Below the pieces are notes generated by a model. It searched no databases. It worked only from the letters and a program-made list of their open reading frames with translations, and was not told where the DNA came from. The position numbers and the translations under genes were made by a program. DNA of 64,000 bases. Origin: Nectonema munidae. Lineage: Eukaryota; Nematomorpha; Nectonematoida; Nectonematidae. Below are positions 21,640 through 32,940 of the stretch, piece after piece. The stretch spans positions 461,001 to 525,000 of the forward strand of contig JAUIRK010000501.1 in the NCBI GenBank assembly GCA_030549495.1. Direction: 5' to 3'. Positions within the stretch are counted from its first letter, which is position 1. The number at the start of each line of letters is the position of its first letter.

Positions 21640-23379
21640 AACGATTTTAATGATAATAATGAAAAAAATCACAACGTGGAGAGTACACACTTAAAAATGT
21701 TGAGAGACGCTGTTTCTTGTGACATTTTTTTATCTAGCCATACTCGTCTCTTGTGATGTTTTTAAATTTACACTCGGCCATGGGCCGAAACGGGTTTAAA
21801 GGTGTAATTGAATTGCAAAAGGATGGAAGGAATTACAAATGTGTGTTTATTCAAATAAAATAAAAAAAAATAAAAATAGGACCTTCATACTTTTGAATGG
21901 TACAAACTTTGAATGGAAAGCCAACTACAAAAAAAGTATGCGATAAAAAACTTAAAAGAAAAAATCGTTTGCTTCAATATTAGGTAGTAATTTGCATTTT
22001 GTATAATACATAATTTAAAGTTATGGCCATTTTTTATCACGCGAAGCCTACGCAAACACTCTTGGCCTTATTGGCTGAAATTATTTTTAAATACTTTTTG
22101 TTTTAACCAATGATATTACTCCAGAAACAAATCAGTTGTTCCAAGTAGCTTATTCATTAAGACGAAATAAATAATATAGAAAAACGAGCAACGCGAGTTA
22201 TAGGGCACAACGGGTACTATATTTTGGTATCTAGTCAAAATCAGGGACAATTTAACCGTTGCACAAATCAGCTTCAAGGCAGTATCAATATAAATATATT
22301 TAGAGGCCCAATTGCTTGAGGCCAAATTTAGCTACTTATGAATATAACTGAGCTTGCTTACAAAGACGCTGCAGCAATTGGTCCTTTCTTTGTAATAATT
22401 TGAAAGATTTGACCTATATATATAAAGGATCTTACTTTTATCAGAAGTTTTAAGCTTAGCAAATGCTGTAAAACGTTGTTCATTCAATGAAAAAGCGATA
22501 TCATGAAAAAGAAGGAGAGAAATGACAAGGTTGTGAAAAATCTCAAAAATGGCTTTTTTTCAATAGACGGATTTAGTGAGGGAGAAAGAAGCGAGACCGT
22601 GCGAAAAAAGTGAGTGCAACAACAACTCAAACTAAAAGTTAGAAAGCGAAACAAAGAAGATGAAAGCAAAGAAATTCTTGTAATTAAAAGGGAAGCAGCA
22701 GAATGTTCATCGATTCATCCGCTGTTTGGTTGCATATATGAAAAACTACAATTGCACTTGCGAAATATTCTTCATCATCGTATTTTTACGATTATTAAAA
22801 AAACATGGCTCTCTTTCCTTCGCTCTCTCATAATTCTTATACAATCAAGGATTTGCAGGAGAAGAAATTTAATGATGTTGATGATCGTGCTGATGAGTGA
22901 TGAAAGCTTTCTCAAAGAGTTGATTATGATGCCATGAAGAAAATAATTTGACACGGACACACATGCGAGAAAGCAGAAAAGACAAGAAAGTCTTGTTTCA
23001 AGCTGACAGACGACAGAAATGAGGCTGAAGTGATGAGAAAAGGAGCTTGCTTAGCTCAGTAAAGCAAATCCATTTTGCAAGATGTTCAAAAGGAAAGCAG
23101 GTGAATTCCGCCTCTAAATATATATTGATATTAGCATGGTCTCGAGAAGGAATGGTCTCGATAGTGCAAGGTCGAATTGTCCATGAACAAACCGTTCACA
23201 AGTGATATGAAGCGTAAAGTTACTTTCGCTATACCATATGTGTCCTGACTAAAAACGCCATCCCATCATCCCATCGAAAACACCACAAAGCTTTATTGAT
23301 TAAATTAACGTAGTTTTGACAAAATCTATTGTTCCGCTTAAAATTAACAAATAATAAAATTTATTAATTAAGCTTGAAA
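21640..23379. other. No gene seen
   Basis: Probable intron of the RGS gene if its first exon is at 33.5 kb. A purine-rich, GC-richer patch at 22480-23110 contains several short frames on both strands; none resembles a known protein. No repeats were recognised. Confidence 0.4.
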
Positions 23380-23867
23380 GGGTCAGACTAGACACCCCAA
23401 AACATCCCAACACACGCCAAATAATTCTAAAGCACTACAAAAAAGAGGGTTAGATAAAAAGAAAACCCTGAAACACCCAGAAATAACAAGAGGCACCCCA
23501 AAACATTTCAAAATACGCCAAATAGCTCTAAAGCACTACAAAAAAAGGGTTAGACTAAAAATCCCCAAACACCCAGAAATAACCGAAAGCACCTAAAAAC
23601 ATCCCAAAACACGGCAAATAATTCTAAGGCACTACAAAAAAATCTTAAAAATTCCTCAAAACACCCAAGCATCCAAAAACATTACAAAATACTCCAAAAA
23701 TCCCAAATCACCTCAAGAAATTGCAAAAAAACTACAAATATTTCTAAAGCACTACAAAAAAGATCCTAAAAACTCCTTAAAACTTTTGAATTTTTTTTGG
23801 TCAAACCATCTTTTTTTATAATGCTTTAAAATTATTTGCCGTATTTTGGGGTGTTTAGTCTGACCGT
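23380..23867. mobile_element. MITE with long TIRs and internal tandem repeats
   Basis: The left end GGGTCAGACTAGACACCCCA and the inverse of the right end GGTCAGACTAAACACCCCAA extend into about 60 bp of similarity (also CAAATAATTCTAAAGCA). Flanks GCTTGAAA (23372-23379) and GCTTGAAG (23868-23875) form a 7/8 target duplication. Inside are three to four imperfect units of about 115-125 bp, each with ATTCTAAAGCACTACAAAAA. There is no coding capacity. An 8-bp duplication suggests hAT, but the termini are not typical. Confidence 0.75.
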
Positions 23868-23875
23868 GCTTGAAG

Positions 23876-24431
23876 TATTCTAAGTGCACCTGTAAGTTGG
23901 GTAACATCCAAACGACTTTTTAGTTCAGCAAAACGAATATATAGAGAAAATTGCAACAGGTTGGAATCCTGAAAAGCTCTTATTTGTCATGAAAAATAGA
24001 ATATTATTTGTGAAAAAAATATATGAAAATTAGATTTTTGGTTTAAATAAAATATACTTTTGCTTTAAGATTTCTTGAATATCAATAAAATGCATGCTAA
24101 CTTCATTTTGACCTAATCATATCGGAGAAGCAAAATGAAAATTCATAACGTTTTTCTTTATACCCGAACGTTTTTTCAAATTCGGCATTTGAAAAAAAGT
24201 CGAATATCGTTTATCCGGCTCTATCGTTGTAAGCTGAGTTCTAATTTTAAATAAAAATAAAGGACTTTTTAGTTAATTACTTAATTAATTAGTCTTAGCT
24301 AAAATTTTGAAAAATAATAAATTAAATTTTTCTTTTCATATGAGTAAACTTTCGCCTAATTATACCATATAATGTAATGAATATTTATTTAATATCAAAT
24401 ACTTTTTATACTGTCAATCATTTATCTAAAG
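23876..24431. other. No gene seen
   Basis: AT-rich, no supported feature. Confidence 0.5.
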
Positions 24432-24833
24432 CAGTCGCCCTCAACCCCTTTTCTCCGGTTTTTTGGGATGAGTCGAAAAAAGAAAAGCTTATTCCTCAGT
24501 CTTAACAATAAAATATATTAAAAAAAACGAGAGTTTTTTCCCTTGTTGATAAACCTTGCTTTACTTTTGCCACTGACTGATGGGTGAATATTTACGTTTA
24601 CGAAGAAATAAAGTTTGGGAATAATCGTTCATATATAATCGTTTTATTTCAAAATGGCATTATTACTTATTAGAATTACAGTAGAAGCCGTGTTCTCAGT
24701 AATTCTAAAATGGAATTCCCCATGCAGCACCAAAATATCACTATTGAGTGTGGACCTTCAATCTTTTATTTTTTGCCTGTGGACCCCTATCAAAATATTC
24801 CATAGATCCCAGCACGGTCCACATGGACCACTG
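24432..24833. mobile_element. hAT MITE, family with CAGTGGTTCCCAACC-like ends
   Basis: The left end CAGTCGCCCTCAACCCCTTT and the inverse of the right end CAGTGGTCCATGTGGACC, with 8-bp flanks ATCTAAAG (24424-24431) and ATCTAAAT (24834-24841), 7 of 8 identical. The inner block CCTGTGGACCCCTAT is shared with the MITE at 56318-56762. It has no coding capacity. Confidence 0.75.
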
Positions 24834-25006
24834 ATCTAAATCTAAAGTATATAGATGCACTTTTGATAGTGCCTGTTGTAATGACACTTCAAAACGTCTA
24901 AAACTGAATATTAAAGGTATGTAAGTATAGAAACAGAAAGACAAATTGATGTAAACATTATTGAACTATTAAAGTTTATAAACTGTAACTTTGTTAGTCG
25001 GTTAAT

Positions 25007-25150
25007 GGGGGCGTGAAGGCTGGTTAGGTGCTGGATTCGATAACTCAATGTCATGGGATTCGATACCGCGCATTCTCATAATTCGATGCAAGCGGAGTAA
25101 TTGTGCCGTTTCAATGAAGACACCGCACGGTGCATTTACCTTTACTGGTA
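25007..25150 (+). mobile_element. tRNA-headed SINE copy
   Basis: GGCTGGTTAGGTGCTGGATT resembles a Pol III A box, and GATTCGATACC at 25057-25067 is a good B box about 30 bp later. The same head with GCTGGATTCGACAACTCA occurs at 58211-58281. No acceptor stem can be folded, so it is a SINE and not a tRNA gene. Confidence 0.6.
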
Positions 25151-25256
25151 TCCATTTTTACTAAAGCTATATTAGCGCATTAATGAGTGAAACAAATTCA
25201 ATTTAAACAGTTCAATTTTTATAAAATAAATTGTTATTTATGTTCTTTCATATTAG

Positions 25257-25508
25257 AGGACAATTCGGTCTACAGATAATTCGAACTCTGGCAATTTGTT
25301 CTCAAGCCAATATTAACCCATTTACGGCCAATGTTTCTATTTTGGAGTCTGCTTTTTTCAATGACTTTGAATATAAATCGTCTGCGTTTTTTTAGATATC
25401 GTCTGCTTTGTGTGGCCTTAAATGGGTTAATCAATATATTAACAGGATGAATTGTCGAGAGGCCAAATTACGAAAAGGCCAAATCGTTTTGAAGCCGAAC
25501 TGACCTCC
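25257..25508. mobile_element. Inverted-repeat element with short-word ends, holding a piggyBac MITE
   Basis: The left arm (AGGACAATTCGGTCTACAGA, then CTGGCAATTTG) and the inverse of the right arm (AGGTCAGTTCGGCTTC, then GATTTGGCC) are similar in wording, about 50 bp each. The centre is a separate 110-bp element (25317-25426). No target duplication was recognised. Confidence 0.45.
25317..25426. mobile_element. Small piggyBac MITE, 110 bp
   Basis: CCCATTTACGGCC and its inverse GGCCTTAAATGGG are bounded by TTAA on both sides (25313-25316 and 25427-25430). This is the piggyBac-type end structure in a very small element, with no coding capacity. Confidence 0.7.
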
Positions 25509-25509
25509 T

Positions 25510-26395
25510 TCCTCCACAACCACGGCAGTAAACGGCCATCTTTAAAAAAAGTATTGAATTATAAAAAGAATAAAAAAAACTTAAATGATATTTTTATAAA
25601 ACATTTAACATACAAATGAACTAACTTTGCATTCGGGGGCAAACTAAAAGAAAAAAACAAAAATCTTTCGAAGTACTTTTTATTTATAATATTCTTCGAA
25701 TTAATTGATTTTAAAAGTGATATTTAGTTTTTACAAAAGTCCATTTGGGAACCATTTCTAGAATGTAAAATTTAAATAGGAAAAATGTTACAACGCTTTA
25801 TATGCACGACTTAAATGAAAAACAAGCTAAATCGAATTATACATAAAAAAGAGGTAAATTCACAACGTTTTTATTATTGATAAGTAAATCGTTTTTACAA
25901 ATAAATTACACAGCCGCGGTACGACGTTATTCTGGCCTCTCTTAGAAAGTCATTGGGTATAAGATGTAGGGAAAAATAATCCGGTCTTCTCTCAGGGAGC
26001 GCGTTTGTAGCCAAGTCGTGAAAATGACTCAATTTTAGTAGGTATTCCTGAACTGACTAGGCATTTCATGCAAGGATATGTTATTTACGAACATACTTGA
26101 CATTCCTGCAGATTTGAGTGGCAACGAGAGAGAGAGTGAACTGCTCCACCATCAACACTCAATTCATTTTCAAATTGATCGATTTTGGAAATCAATATTA
26201 AAATATAGGAAAAATGGTGGATTCTTTCGAATTGAATAAGTAGTACACACACACACACACTAATCAAACTTACTTATAAAAAGGAATCTGAATAATCAGT
26301 AATGTATTGTTTGTATGAAATATTTCATTTAAATTTGCTTAAAATTATTTGGTTGATGAAATATGTTGATAAAATATCCAAATTGTACGGTCTAA
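25510..26395. other. No gene seen; includes (CA)n microsatellite
   Basis: A short run of CA repeats lies at about 26247-26262. A GC-richer patch at 25910-26020 shows nothing recognisable. Confidence 0.5.
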
Positions 26396-26466
26396 GTTTG
26401 GCGCACAGCCATTTCGGCGTGGATAATTTTGGCGCATTCTCTTTTTGGCGTGGACAATTTTGATGC
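26396..26466. repeat. Short-word array next to MULE (left)
   Basis: About four varying copies of TTTTGGCGTGGACAA / TTTGGCGCACAGCC words. It stands just beyond the C-terminal end of the MULE transposase gene; a comparable array lies beyond the N-terminal end at 28110-28278. Confidence 0.55.
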
Positions 26467-26539
26467 ATATTATTTTTGAAATAGTGACTCAAAATAAACA
26501 AAGAGAAATAAGTTTCTAGAATACTAAAAATTCGACAAT

Positions 26540-27890
26540 CATATTTCAAATTTTTTTTTCATATGGAAGATTATAGCCAGCAACAATTCGTTCGTAACAA
26601 AGATCTCTCCCACTTTGTACTTTACGTAAACAATCAATGAACTTCCATATGTTTGGATGCTTCATTTTAAGTTCAATTTGTAACCTTTTGTTTGCTGCTT
26701 CTGCACGATTGTTTGTTCTGTTTTCTCCATTAAGTACTCATTGGTAAAGATTTCATAAAGAATGGAGAAAATAAAGAGCTCTTCTGATATTTGCTCTTCT
26801 ATCCATTCTTCCTACGATGTTATCTTCAAATCATTCAAGAAGTTCTTATAAGCTATCAGGTATACTATAAGATACTATAAAAGCTACCAGGTATATTATA
26901 AGATACTATAAGCTACCAGGTATCCTATATGATACAGTTACAAAAAGTTCTTATAAGCTTAAACTAAGTTTATGACTTGCCATATGTCTCCATCTATGTG
27001 TTCTATAGGAATAAAAGCTAAAGAATATAACAATCTTGCATTTAAAATAAAAACTTGATTCATTGTTGTATTGACGAGACAGTCATGTTTTGGTTCAAGT
27101 CGTAGAAACATCCTCTTACATCGGTCATTGGACATTTTGGCTTGAAGCTAGTGAAATGCGTCAATTCAAAATCACAATGTAACGATTTCTGTATTAAAAT
27201 TTGGTTGGGTTTCGAGATTCATATTGCGCAATGTTCCACGAAGCTTATTTGGAAGCAAAAATATAAAGTTGGATCCTCCATATTTTTTTCCACAAAGTAT
27301 ATAAACTTGATAAAAAGAGGTGGTGCAATTTTGAAAGTACCATCTACAAAAAATTCTGCATTCTATTAATAATTTTACATTACTATTTCTTCCAAATATT
27401 AAAATTCTGAACAATTTTCATAAGTTCCACTGTCTCCTAACAAATGATTTTCTTTCCAAAATCATTGCTTTTAAATTCTTGGAGAATAGAAATTCCTTAA
27501 AATCCGTTGTATTAACAGGATAGGACTTTGTATAATTTCTTCTTCAACGAATCATCTTTTTCAAAGCTTTGTTATCTGGCATAATTCCTTGATAGGCTTG
27601 TGATATTCCTTGCAATGCATGTTCTTTGTGATGTGTTGCTGGCACACTTTTTCATTTGAGTTATTAAATAGTCCCTTTCAACTTTTGCTGGACAAGGATG
27701 ATAAGAATGTTCGCGAATATACTTCAGAACTTCGTCATTTTTGAAGTGAGATTTGGCTTTGCAGGTTGTTTTTCTTTCACATCTAAAGATTTTTTTTTCT
27801 TTATCTGCACTAATTCTATCAAAAATATGAATATAGCCTTCGTTTTCAAATTTAGGTTCTCTACGCTTTGCTTCAATATTATTTGCCATT
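26540..27890 (-). pseudogene. FLYWCH-type MULE transposase, decayed
   Basis: Minus strand. Residues from 27889 contain a FLYWCH zinc finger: EGYIHIFDRISADKEKKIF, RCERKTTCKAKSHF, then HSYHPCPAKVE (the F..G..-W/F..-C...C-H.H spacing). At about 27400-27250 is the MULE catalytic-core neighbourhood: the first catalytic Asp region is damaged, then CRWYFQNCTTSFYQVYIL, then FIFLLPNKLRGT. At about 26720-26570 are [23 protein letters not shown] residues and the block before the end. MULE transposases cut and paste DNA and leave 8-11 bp duplications. Several frame changes and stops are present, and the part between 27200 and 26750 is poorly preserved. Confidence 0.75.
26851..26937. repeat. Tandem repeat, about 30-bp unit
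   Basis: Three units of AAGCTACCAGGTATACTATA with AGATACTATA linkers. It lies within the MULE gene and interrupts it. Confidence 0.75.
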
Positions 27891-28109
27891 TAGTAAAGTC
27901 ATTGCAACTCAAAAATGGATGAAATTATTGCTTAAAGCTGAGTAAAATTTTTTTTATAAGTGTAAAATAAAAAAAACAATTTTGGAAGTGAAAAATTAAG
28001 AATAATATGAGCAACTTTATAATAATCTAAAAGAGAAAGTGAATCGTCAGGCACAAAAAAACAATGTATGCTCTTTCACCTGTCTTCTAGATCATCGTTA
28101 ACCAAACTA

Positions 28110-28278
28110 CCGAAAACCAAAACGCCAGAAACGAAAATGCCCAAAAATCAAACCGCCTGAAAACGAAAATGGCCGAAAACCAAAACGGCTGAAAAACAAA
28201 ACGCTCAAAACGAAAACGCCCGAAATCAAAATGCCAGAAATGAAAAAGGCCGAAATCAAACAGCCCGAAACGAAAACT
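28110..28278. repeat. Short-word array, 11 units of 15-16 bp
   Basis: Each unit resembles CCGAAAACGAAAATGC with controlled variation at the GC-rich part. The array is open on the minus strand (28302-28087), giving an F-rich five-residue periodic peptide; nothing indicates that it is translated. Its words, inverted, resemble those at 26396-26466, so the two may be the diverged ends of the MULE between them. Confidence 0.75.
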
Positions 28279-28859
28279 CTTTCTCTTGTGTCTTTCTCTC
28301 ACTCAAAAAATGTATATTTATAAACATATATGTGTGTCAAAATTGACCTATCTTAATTATAAATCAGAAACTAGAGAGAGAAAATAAGAGTGAATGGACA
28401 TAGGTGATGATTCGGTTTACACATATCGGACTTACCCGAGTTTTACTATATTATATGTATTAACCCTGGCTTGACGGACTCTGTATTTTTTTTCGCTATA
28501 CATTCAATGGGGATTCCTCCCTATTCAAAAAATTTCGAAATCTGAATGGGAAAAGGGCAACCAGAATAGTAGGATTAAATCATGAAAGAAAGATTTTAAA
28601 TATGAAAAAGAGGATAAATTGAAAGAACAATAAAAAATTTAGCTAAAGTTTTAGAGAAAAACATCTAATACATTTCAGAAAAGATATCAATTTTTTGTGT
28701 TTAACGCCATCTAAAAAAAATAAAACACAAGAGATATGGTATGGTATAAAAATGAAACCTCATATCAAACTCCTTCAAAGTTCTGAAATTTGTATTTGAA
28801 ATGCAAAATTATTTCAAACTGTTTTAACCATTTTATAAAATATTTGAGTATATTGGAAT

Positions 28860-29163
28860 CAGTGGCGGATCCAAGGGAGAGGGGGGCATCATGGGCCTAG
28901 CCCCCCCCCCCCCCCCCATGAAAAATGGCTTTGAAAATTACCCTTACTAATGTATCATGAGTATGACATGTATAAAAAATAAATTTTTGCAATTTATTCA
29001 TTGCAAAATGATATTAAAAATATAAAAACATAGGTAATTAGTGATTCTAAAAGACATACTACAGCTGTCGTATTCTCTGAAGACTTTTAGCAAAATTGCA
29101 AAAAATTTAAATAGATTTCCCCCCCCCCCCCCCCCCCATAAGAAATTTCTAGATCCGCCACTG
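28860..29163 (+). mobile_element. hAT MITE, CAGTGGCGGATCC family, copy 1
   Basis: Ends CAGTGGCGGATCCAAGGGAG and inverse CAGTGGCGGATCTAGAAATT; target duplication ATTGGAAT/ATTGCAAT (28852-28859 and 29164-29171). Two long C-runs mark the subterminal parts. About 75-80% similar by eye to the inverted copy at 57151-57426. Inserted into the piggyBac element. Confidence 0.9.
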
Positions 29164-29584
29164 ATTGCAATCACTACTGAATATTAAATTTCATTGTAAT
29201 CACAAAGTAAAATCATCCTAATCTTGCTAAAAATCGCACAAGCGATTGCTGTGAGAGCGTCATCATGATTACGTAATATAAAACACATCCTGTATTTCTA
29301 TCGTGTTTTTCTCATCATACTCATGTACAATGTGTTGTGATAACATTGAACTCGGTACATATTTTTCATGAACTTGAGTGAACATCTTCTGTTCAATTAT
29401 ACATCTTATGTTCAATTATCTCTTTGTAATACCGCTAATACATCATTGCCTTGATACTTATCATATGATACATTTCATTGAACTCTCCTACTCATCATTT
29501 TTTTTGTTTCATAATGTCGTCTATTAAATCTTTCTAAACTTTTTCGGATTCAGAAAATTGTACTTCTTCATCCTTGAGTACTTC

Positions 29585-31370
29585 AAGTGATGTTGATTTT
29601 TATGATCAAAACCCTTATTGCTCCTGATTCGACTGAATATTTCTGGGAGCCCAGAACTAGTGGTTTTGGAAGAAAAGAAAACATGAATATTAGAAATGCA
29701 GTTTCTAGACCTCCTGGTCCGAAAGGCTTAGCTAAAAACTTAAAAGATATTCTTCCAATATTCAAGCTTTTCTCTGATATTGAGTTTATTCACTGCATAT
29801 ATTCAATGACAATGCACAGATTGGACTCCAATTATAAGTAAGTTAAATTTATATACGCGGACCCTCGGTTTACGAACTCAATTCGTTCCCTGAACTTGTT
29901 CGTAAAGCGAAATGTTCGTCACGTGAATGTTCAAATAAAAAAATTTTGTAAATAAGAAATCTGACTTTTAGAAATCTTAATTATAGATAATAATTAGTTA
30001 TTTTAATTTTTCAACAAATCATTCCTTGACAATTTAGTAGATACGAAGTTTAGATTCAGAGTTGAAAACGTGAACGTAATTGTTCGTAAACCGAGATTTT
30101 CGTAGGTTTCATTGTTGATTCTGATATTAGAGATGTAAAAATTTGTTTTTAAGATCGGCAAACCCAAAGTACTCAAACCTGTATCATTGCTACACAAAGT
30201 TTAGTGTGTCCCACCTCTTAGCCTATTTTGGCTCATTGATTTACATTGCCCAAAATGGAGACCAGAAAGTCAAGGCTGCCGATTTGTTTTCTAAAGCCGG
30301 AAGCCCTTTTTTACGAAGTTGTTTGGGGAGAGATATGGTCACTCGCATTCACGTATTCTTACGCTTTGATAAAAAAAATAAAAGAAATTCTAACGACAAG
30401 ATTAGTCCTATACGAAAAATACATGACCATTTTTATAATGAGTTTCCATTGTATTGGAATCCTCATTCTGCCGTTACCATAGATGAACAGCTTGTGACGT
30501 TTAGGGGAGGATGCCCAATCAAAATATACGATCTTAAAAAACCGGGACACTATGGGATGAAATTATATCATATAAATGATGCAAAGTTTTATTATTGATT
30601 GTCCCCAGAAATGTATGTTAGCGGACTCTCTGATTCAAGTTATTTTTCAGAATTGAATATCCGTAAGCGCCTTATGGAAAATAGTAATATTCCTGAAGGC
30701 TGCGGCATCTATACTGACAGCTTTTTCACGAGCCATGCTCTAGCTATATGGGGTAGTGAAAGGAATATTTCCCTGTGCGGAACCGATATGTCTAATAGAA
30801 AATTCATTCCCCTCGTATTTAGGCCTCCGTATCTTAGAGAGCTCAAACATAGCGAATGTGATAGTAGGACTATCATGCTGTGCGGAACTTCAAAGTTGTG
30901 TCCATTATGTCTTCACAACATAAAAACGTACAAATAAGCAGTACCGCATCAAAACCGGAAAGCTTACTCGCGTATAAAGAATTCAAAGGGGGAATTGATG
31001 TCGTTAATAAAATGGTAAGAGCTTATAAATCATATAAACCCAATAAAAGATGGACTTTTGCTGCCGTTTCTAATTATCTTGATATAAGTGTTCTAAATTC
31101 GTGGGTAATAGCAAAGTTTAACCCTTCTGGAGAATTTCCCAACACGAAGCAGAGCGGAAGGAAGATGTTTATAAGAATGTTGGCACTTCGAATGGCGGAG
31201 AATTATCCTTAGACGTCAAGCACTTAATGTCTTACTATGGCTTTGAAAATCGTACTGAAGTTGAGCAGACAGCTTCGAACAAAGCCTCCTGTTACCTCTG
31301 TGTTTCAAAAAGAAGACTTTGCACAAAATATAAAAAATGTGGTTTGTAAAAATCATTATAAAGTTGTCTG
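29585..31370 (+). pseudogene. piggyBac transposase, nearly whole but broken
   Basis: Order of parts: N-terminal side 29587-29838 (RPPGPKGLAKNLKDILPIFK); then 30143-30595 with VSHLLAYFGSLIYI, the DDE-region TIDEQLVTFRGGCPIKIYDL and KPGHYGMKLY; then 30599 onward with IYTDSFFTSHALAIWGS (second Asp region); then 30884-31211 with FKGGIDVVNKMVRAYKSYKP and RWTFAAVSNYLDISVLNSWV (third Asp). A Cys-rich tail (SCYLCVSKRRLCTKYKKCG) lies at about 31285-31350. An in-frame TGA at 30596-30598, a frame change near 30885 and a further break before the tail stop it being made whole. The gap 29838-30128 starts with GTAAGT and ends TGATATTAG, so it may be an intron. Confidence 0.85.
29862..30106. mobile_element. 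MITE with CTCGGTTTACGAAC ends
   Basis: CCCTCGGTTTACGAACTCAA near 29870 and the inverse of GTTCGTAAACCGAGATTTTC near 30085-30104 form inverted ends of about 20 bp. TA-type (Tc1/mariner or pogo) affiliation is plausible but unproven. It lies in the presumed intron of the piggyBac transposase. Confidence 0.6.
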
Positions 31371-31639
31371 TTCAAATTGCTTATAAATTTTTTAAACTTA
31401 CAATAAATTTTTTTAACGCCATCTATTTTAATTTTTCTTTAAAATTGGACATTTTCATTCTTCTTGAAAAAATAGGAAACGCAATTATAATTTTTTTCTT
31501 AAAATATTAAACTTTATTATTTTATGAACATTTACATGGTAATCGTTAATAAGGCTTTTATATTAAAATTTTTCGTAATTGACGTTTGAATGTTGTAAGC
31601 GGAAAAAAACAAGAGTCCGTCAAGCGAGGGTTAATTGAA

Positions 31640-32940
31640 AAATTACAACTTCATACTAGAATGTATAAAGTACATTCACTCACACCTTACAAAATTTTCT
31701 GAGTTAAAAAATTTCAACACTAATTCCATAGGTTACATAATTGACTACAACTTTTTAAACGAATCAAATGAATTGTTAACCACGGTGTAAAAGTAAAAGT
31801 AACTAATAACTGCTAAAAATAACTCACAATAAACTCTTGTCTAGTTAATTAACCAAACCATATATTGCACAAACTTGCTTTTATAATAGATATTCGTTTT
31901 TTCAAATATGAAGTTATAAAAACTTAGCCGAGTGATTCCCAAACTTATCTAGACCTTATCTTAAATTTTCCAAAACTCGTTTTTTGAAATGATAGATTAT
32001 GTTTATCTAGAAAGAGATACAGATTACCCAAATTTAACTTTCCAAGGGATCAATTACTCTGGCGCCGGACAAAAGCCCCCCCCCCCCCTGGACACAAATA
32101 GTCTCCTCTGTACCTACGCTCCTTCAAGTTTCCTTAAAAATAGAGAATACGCTTTCTCTCATGTGATATCAAAGCACATTGTTGAGCTTGGTAATGTTTT
32201 ACTTTACGGCTACGTCAATCAAAAATTTTAATATTTTTTAATTTGTTCTAAATATTTTTAAATTTAATATGTAAAAGATCCAGAATCTTTAGTAACATAT
32301 ATCAACGAAATAAACTACGCTGAAAAATGTATAGTTTGATTGACATCACAACAATAAATAATTGCTTCAAAAAATTTTGATTGACGGAACCGAAAAGTAA
32401 AACATTACCTAGATTTCTTTTCTTTGAGGCATCGCCATCTCTCTTAAAGAATTTTGATCCGGCTTAAGAGGGCACCATTGTCCTGTAAAATGAAAACGGC
32501 CGCCCCTAAGTCCTTAGGAAACCAAATGTAGAGCATATTTACGATACTGGACTGTGAAGATAAATCTCATATTCTTGTGCATCCAGTTAAAAAAAAAGAA
32601 TCAAAACAAACTACGAGAAATATTTTGATAATTTTTTTATTAGTCCCCTTAACGACTACAATTCAAATAGAAAACCAAAAGCTAAAAAAAGATGAATAGA
32701 CATTTATCTAAAAAACATAAGTCGTACTTTTTTTCATGAACCAAGGTAAAATAAAGCAAGCAGTATCATAAAATTTCTGATTTGAAGTTTCAGAACAGGA
32801 ATAAAAGAGTACTATATGAAAAATCGAAATAAAATATAAAACTTTGCAATAAAGAAATGATAATTTTTAAAACAACCGGGAGTAATTATTTTTATCAAAC
32901 TTTATGAATAAAATTTTCAAATCATTTATGGTAAATAAAT
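31640..32940. other. No gene seen; possible MITE ends
   Basis: GAGTGATTCCCAAACTTA at 31931 is hAT-end-like, and a 14-C run with flanking GGCGCCGG at 32060-32090 looks like transposon subterminal DNA. No complete element could be delimited. Confidence 0.35.

Larger units (their letters stand above)
28464..31630 (+). mobile_element. piggyBac transposon with intact termini
   Basis: The ends are CCCTGGCTTGACGGACTCT (28464-28482) and the inverse CCCTCGCTTGACGGACTCT (31612-31630), flanked by TTAA (28460-28463 and 31631-31634). That is 18/19 identical TIRs and a perfect target duplication. The transposase gene occupies about 29585-31370. A hAT MITE (28860-29163) and a second MITE (about 29862-30106) are inserted in it. 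Length is 3.17 kb with the insertions. Confidence 0.9.

Noticed and set aside
23380-23867. CRISPR-like array
   Set aside because: Units are long, imperfect and bounded by TIRs in a eukaryotic transposon context; there are no uniform spacers.
25007-25078. Genuine tRNA gene
   Set aside because: A- and B-box-like sequences are present but the acceptor stem does not pair; a second head-sharing copy shows that it is a repeat.
31925-32530. hAT-like MITE starting GAGTGATTCCCAAAC
   Set aside because: No inverted partner end or target duplication could be located.
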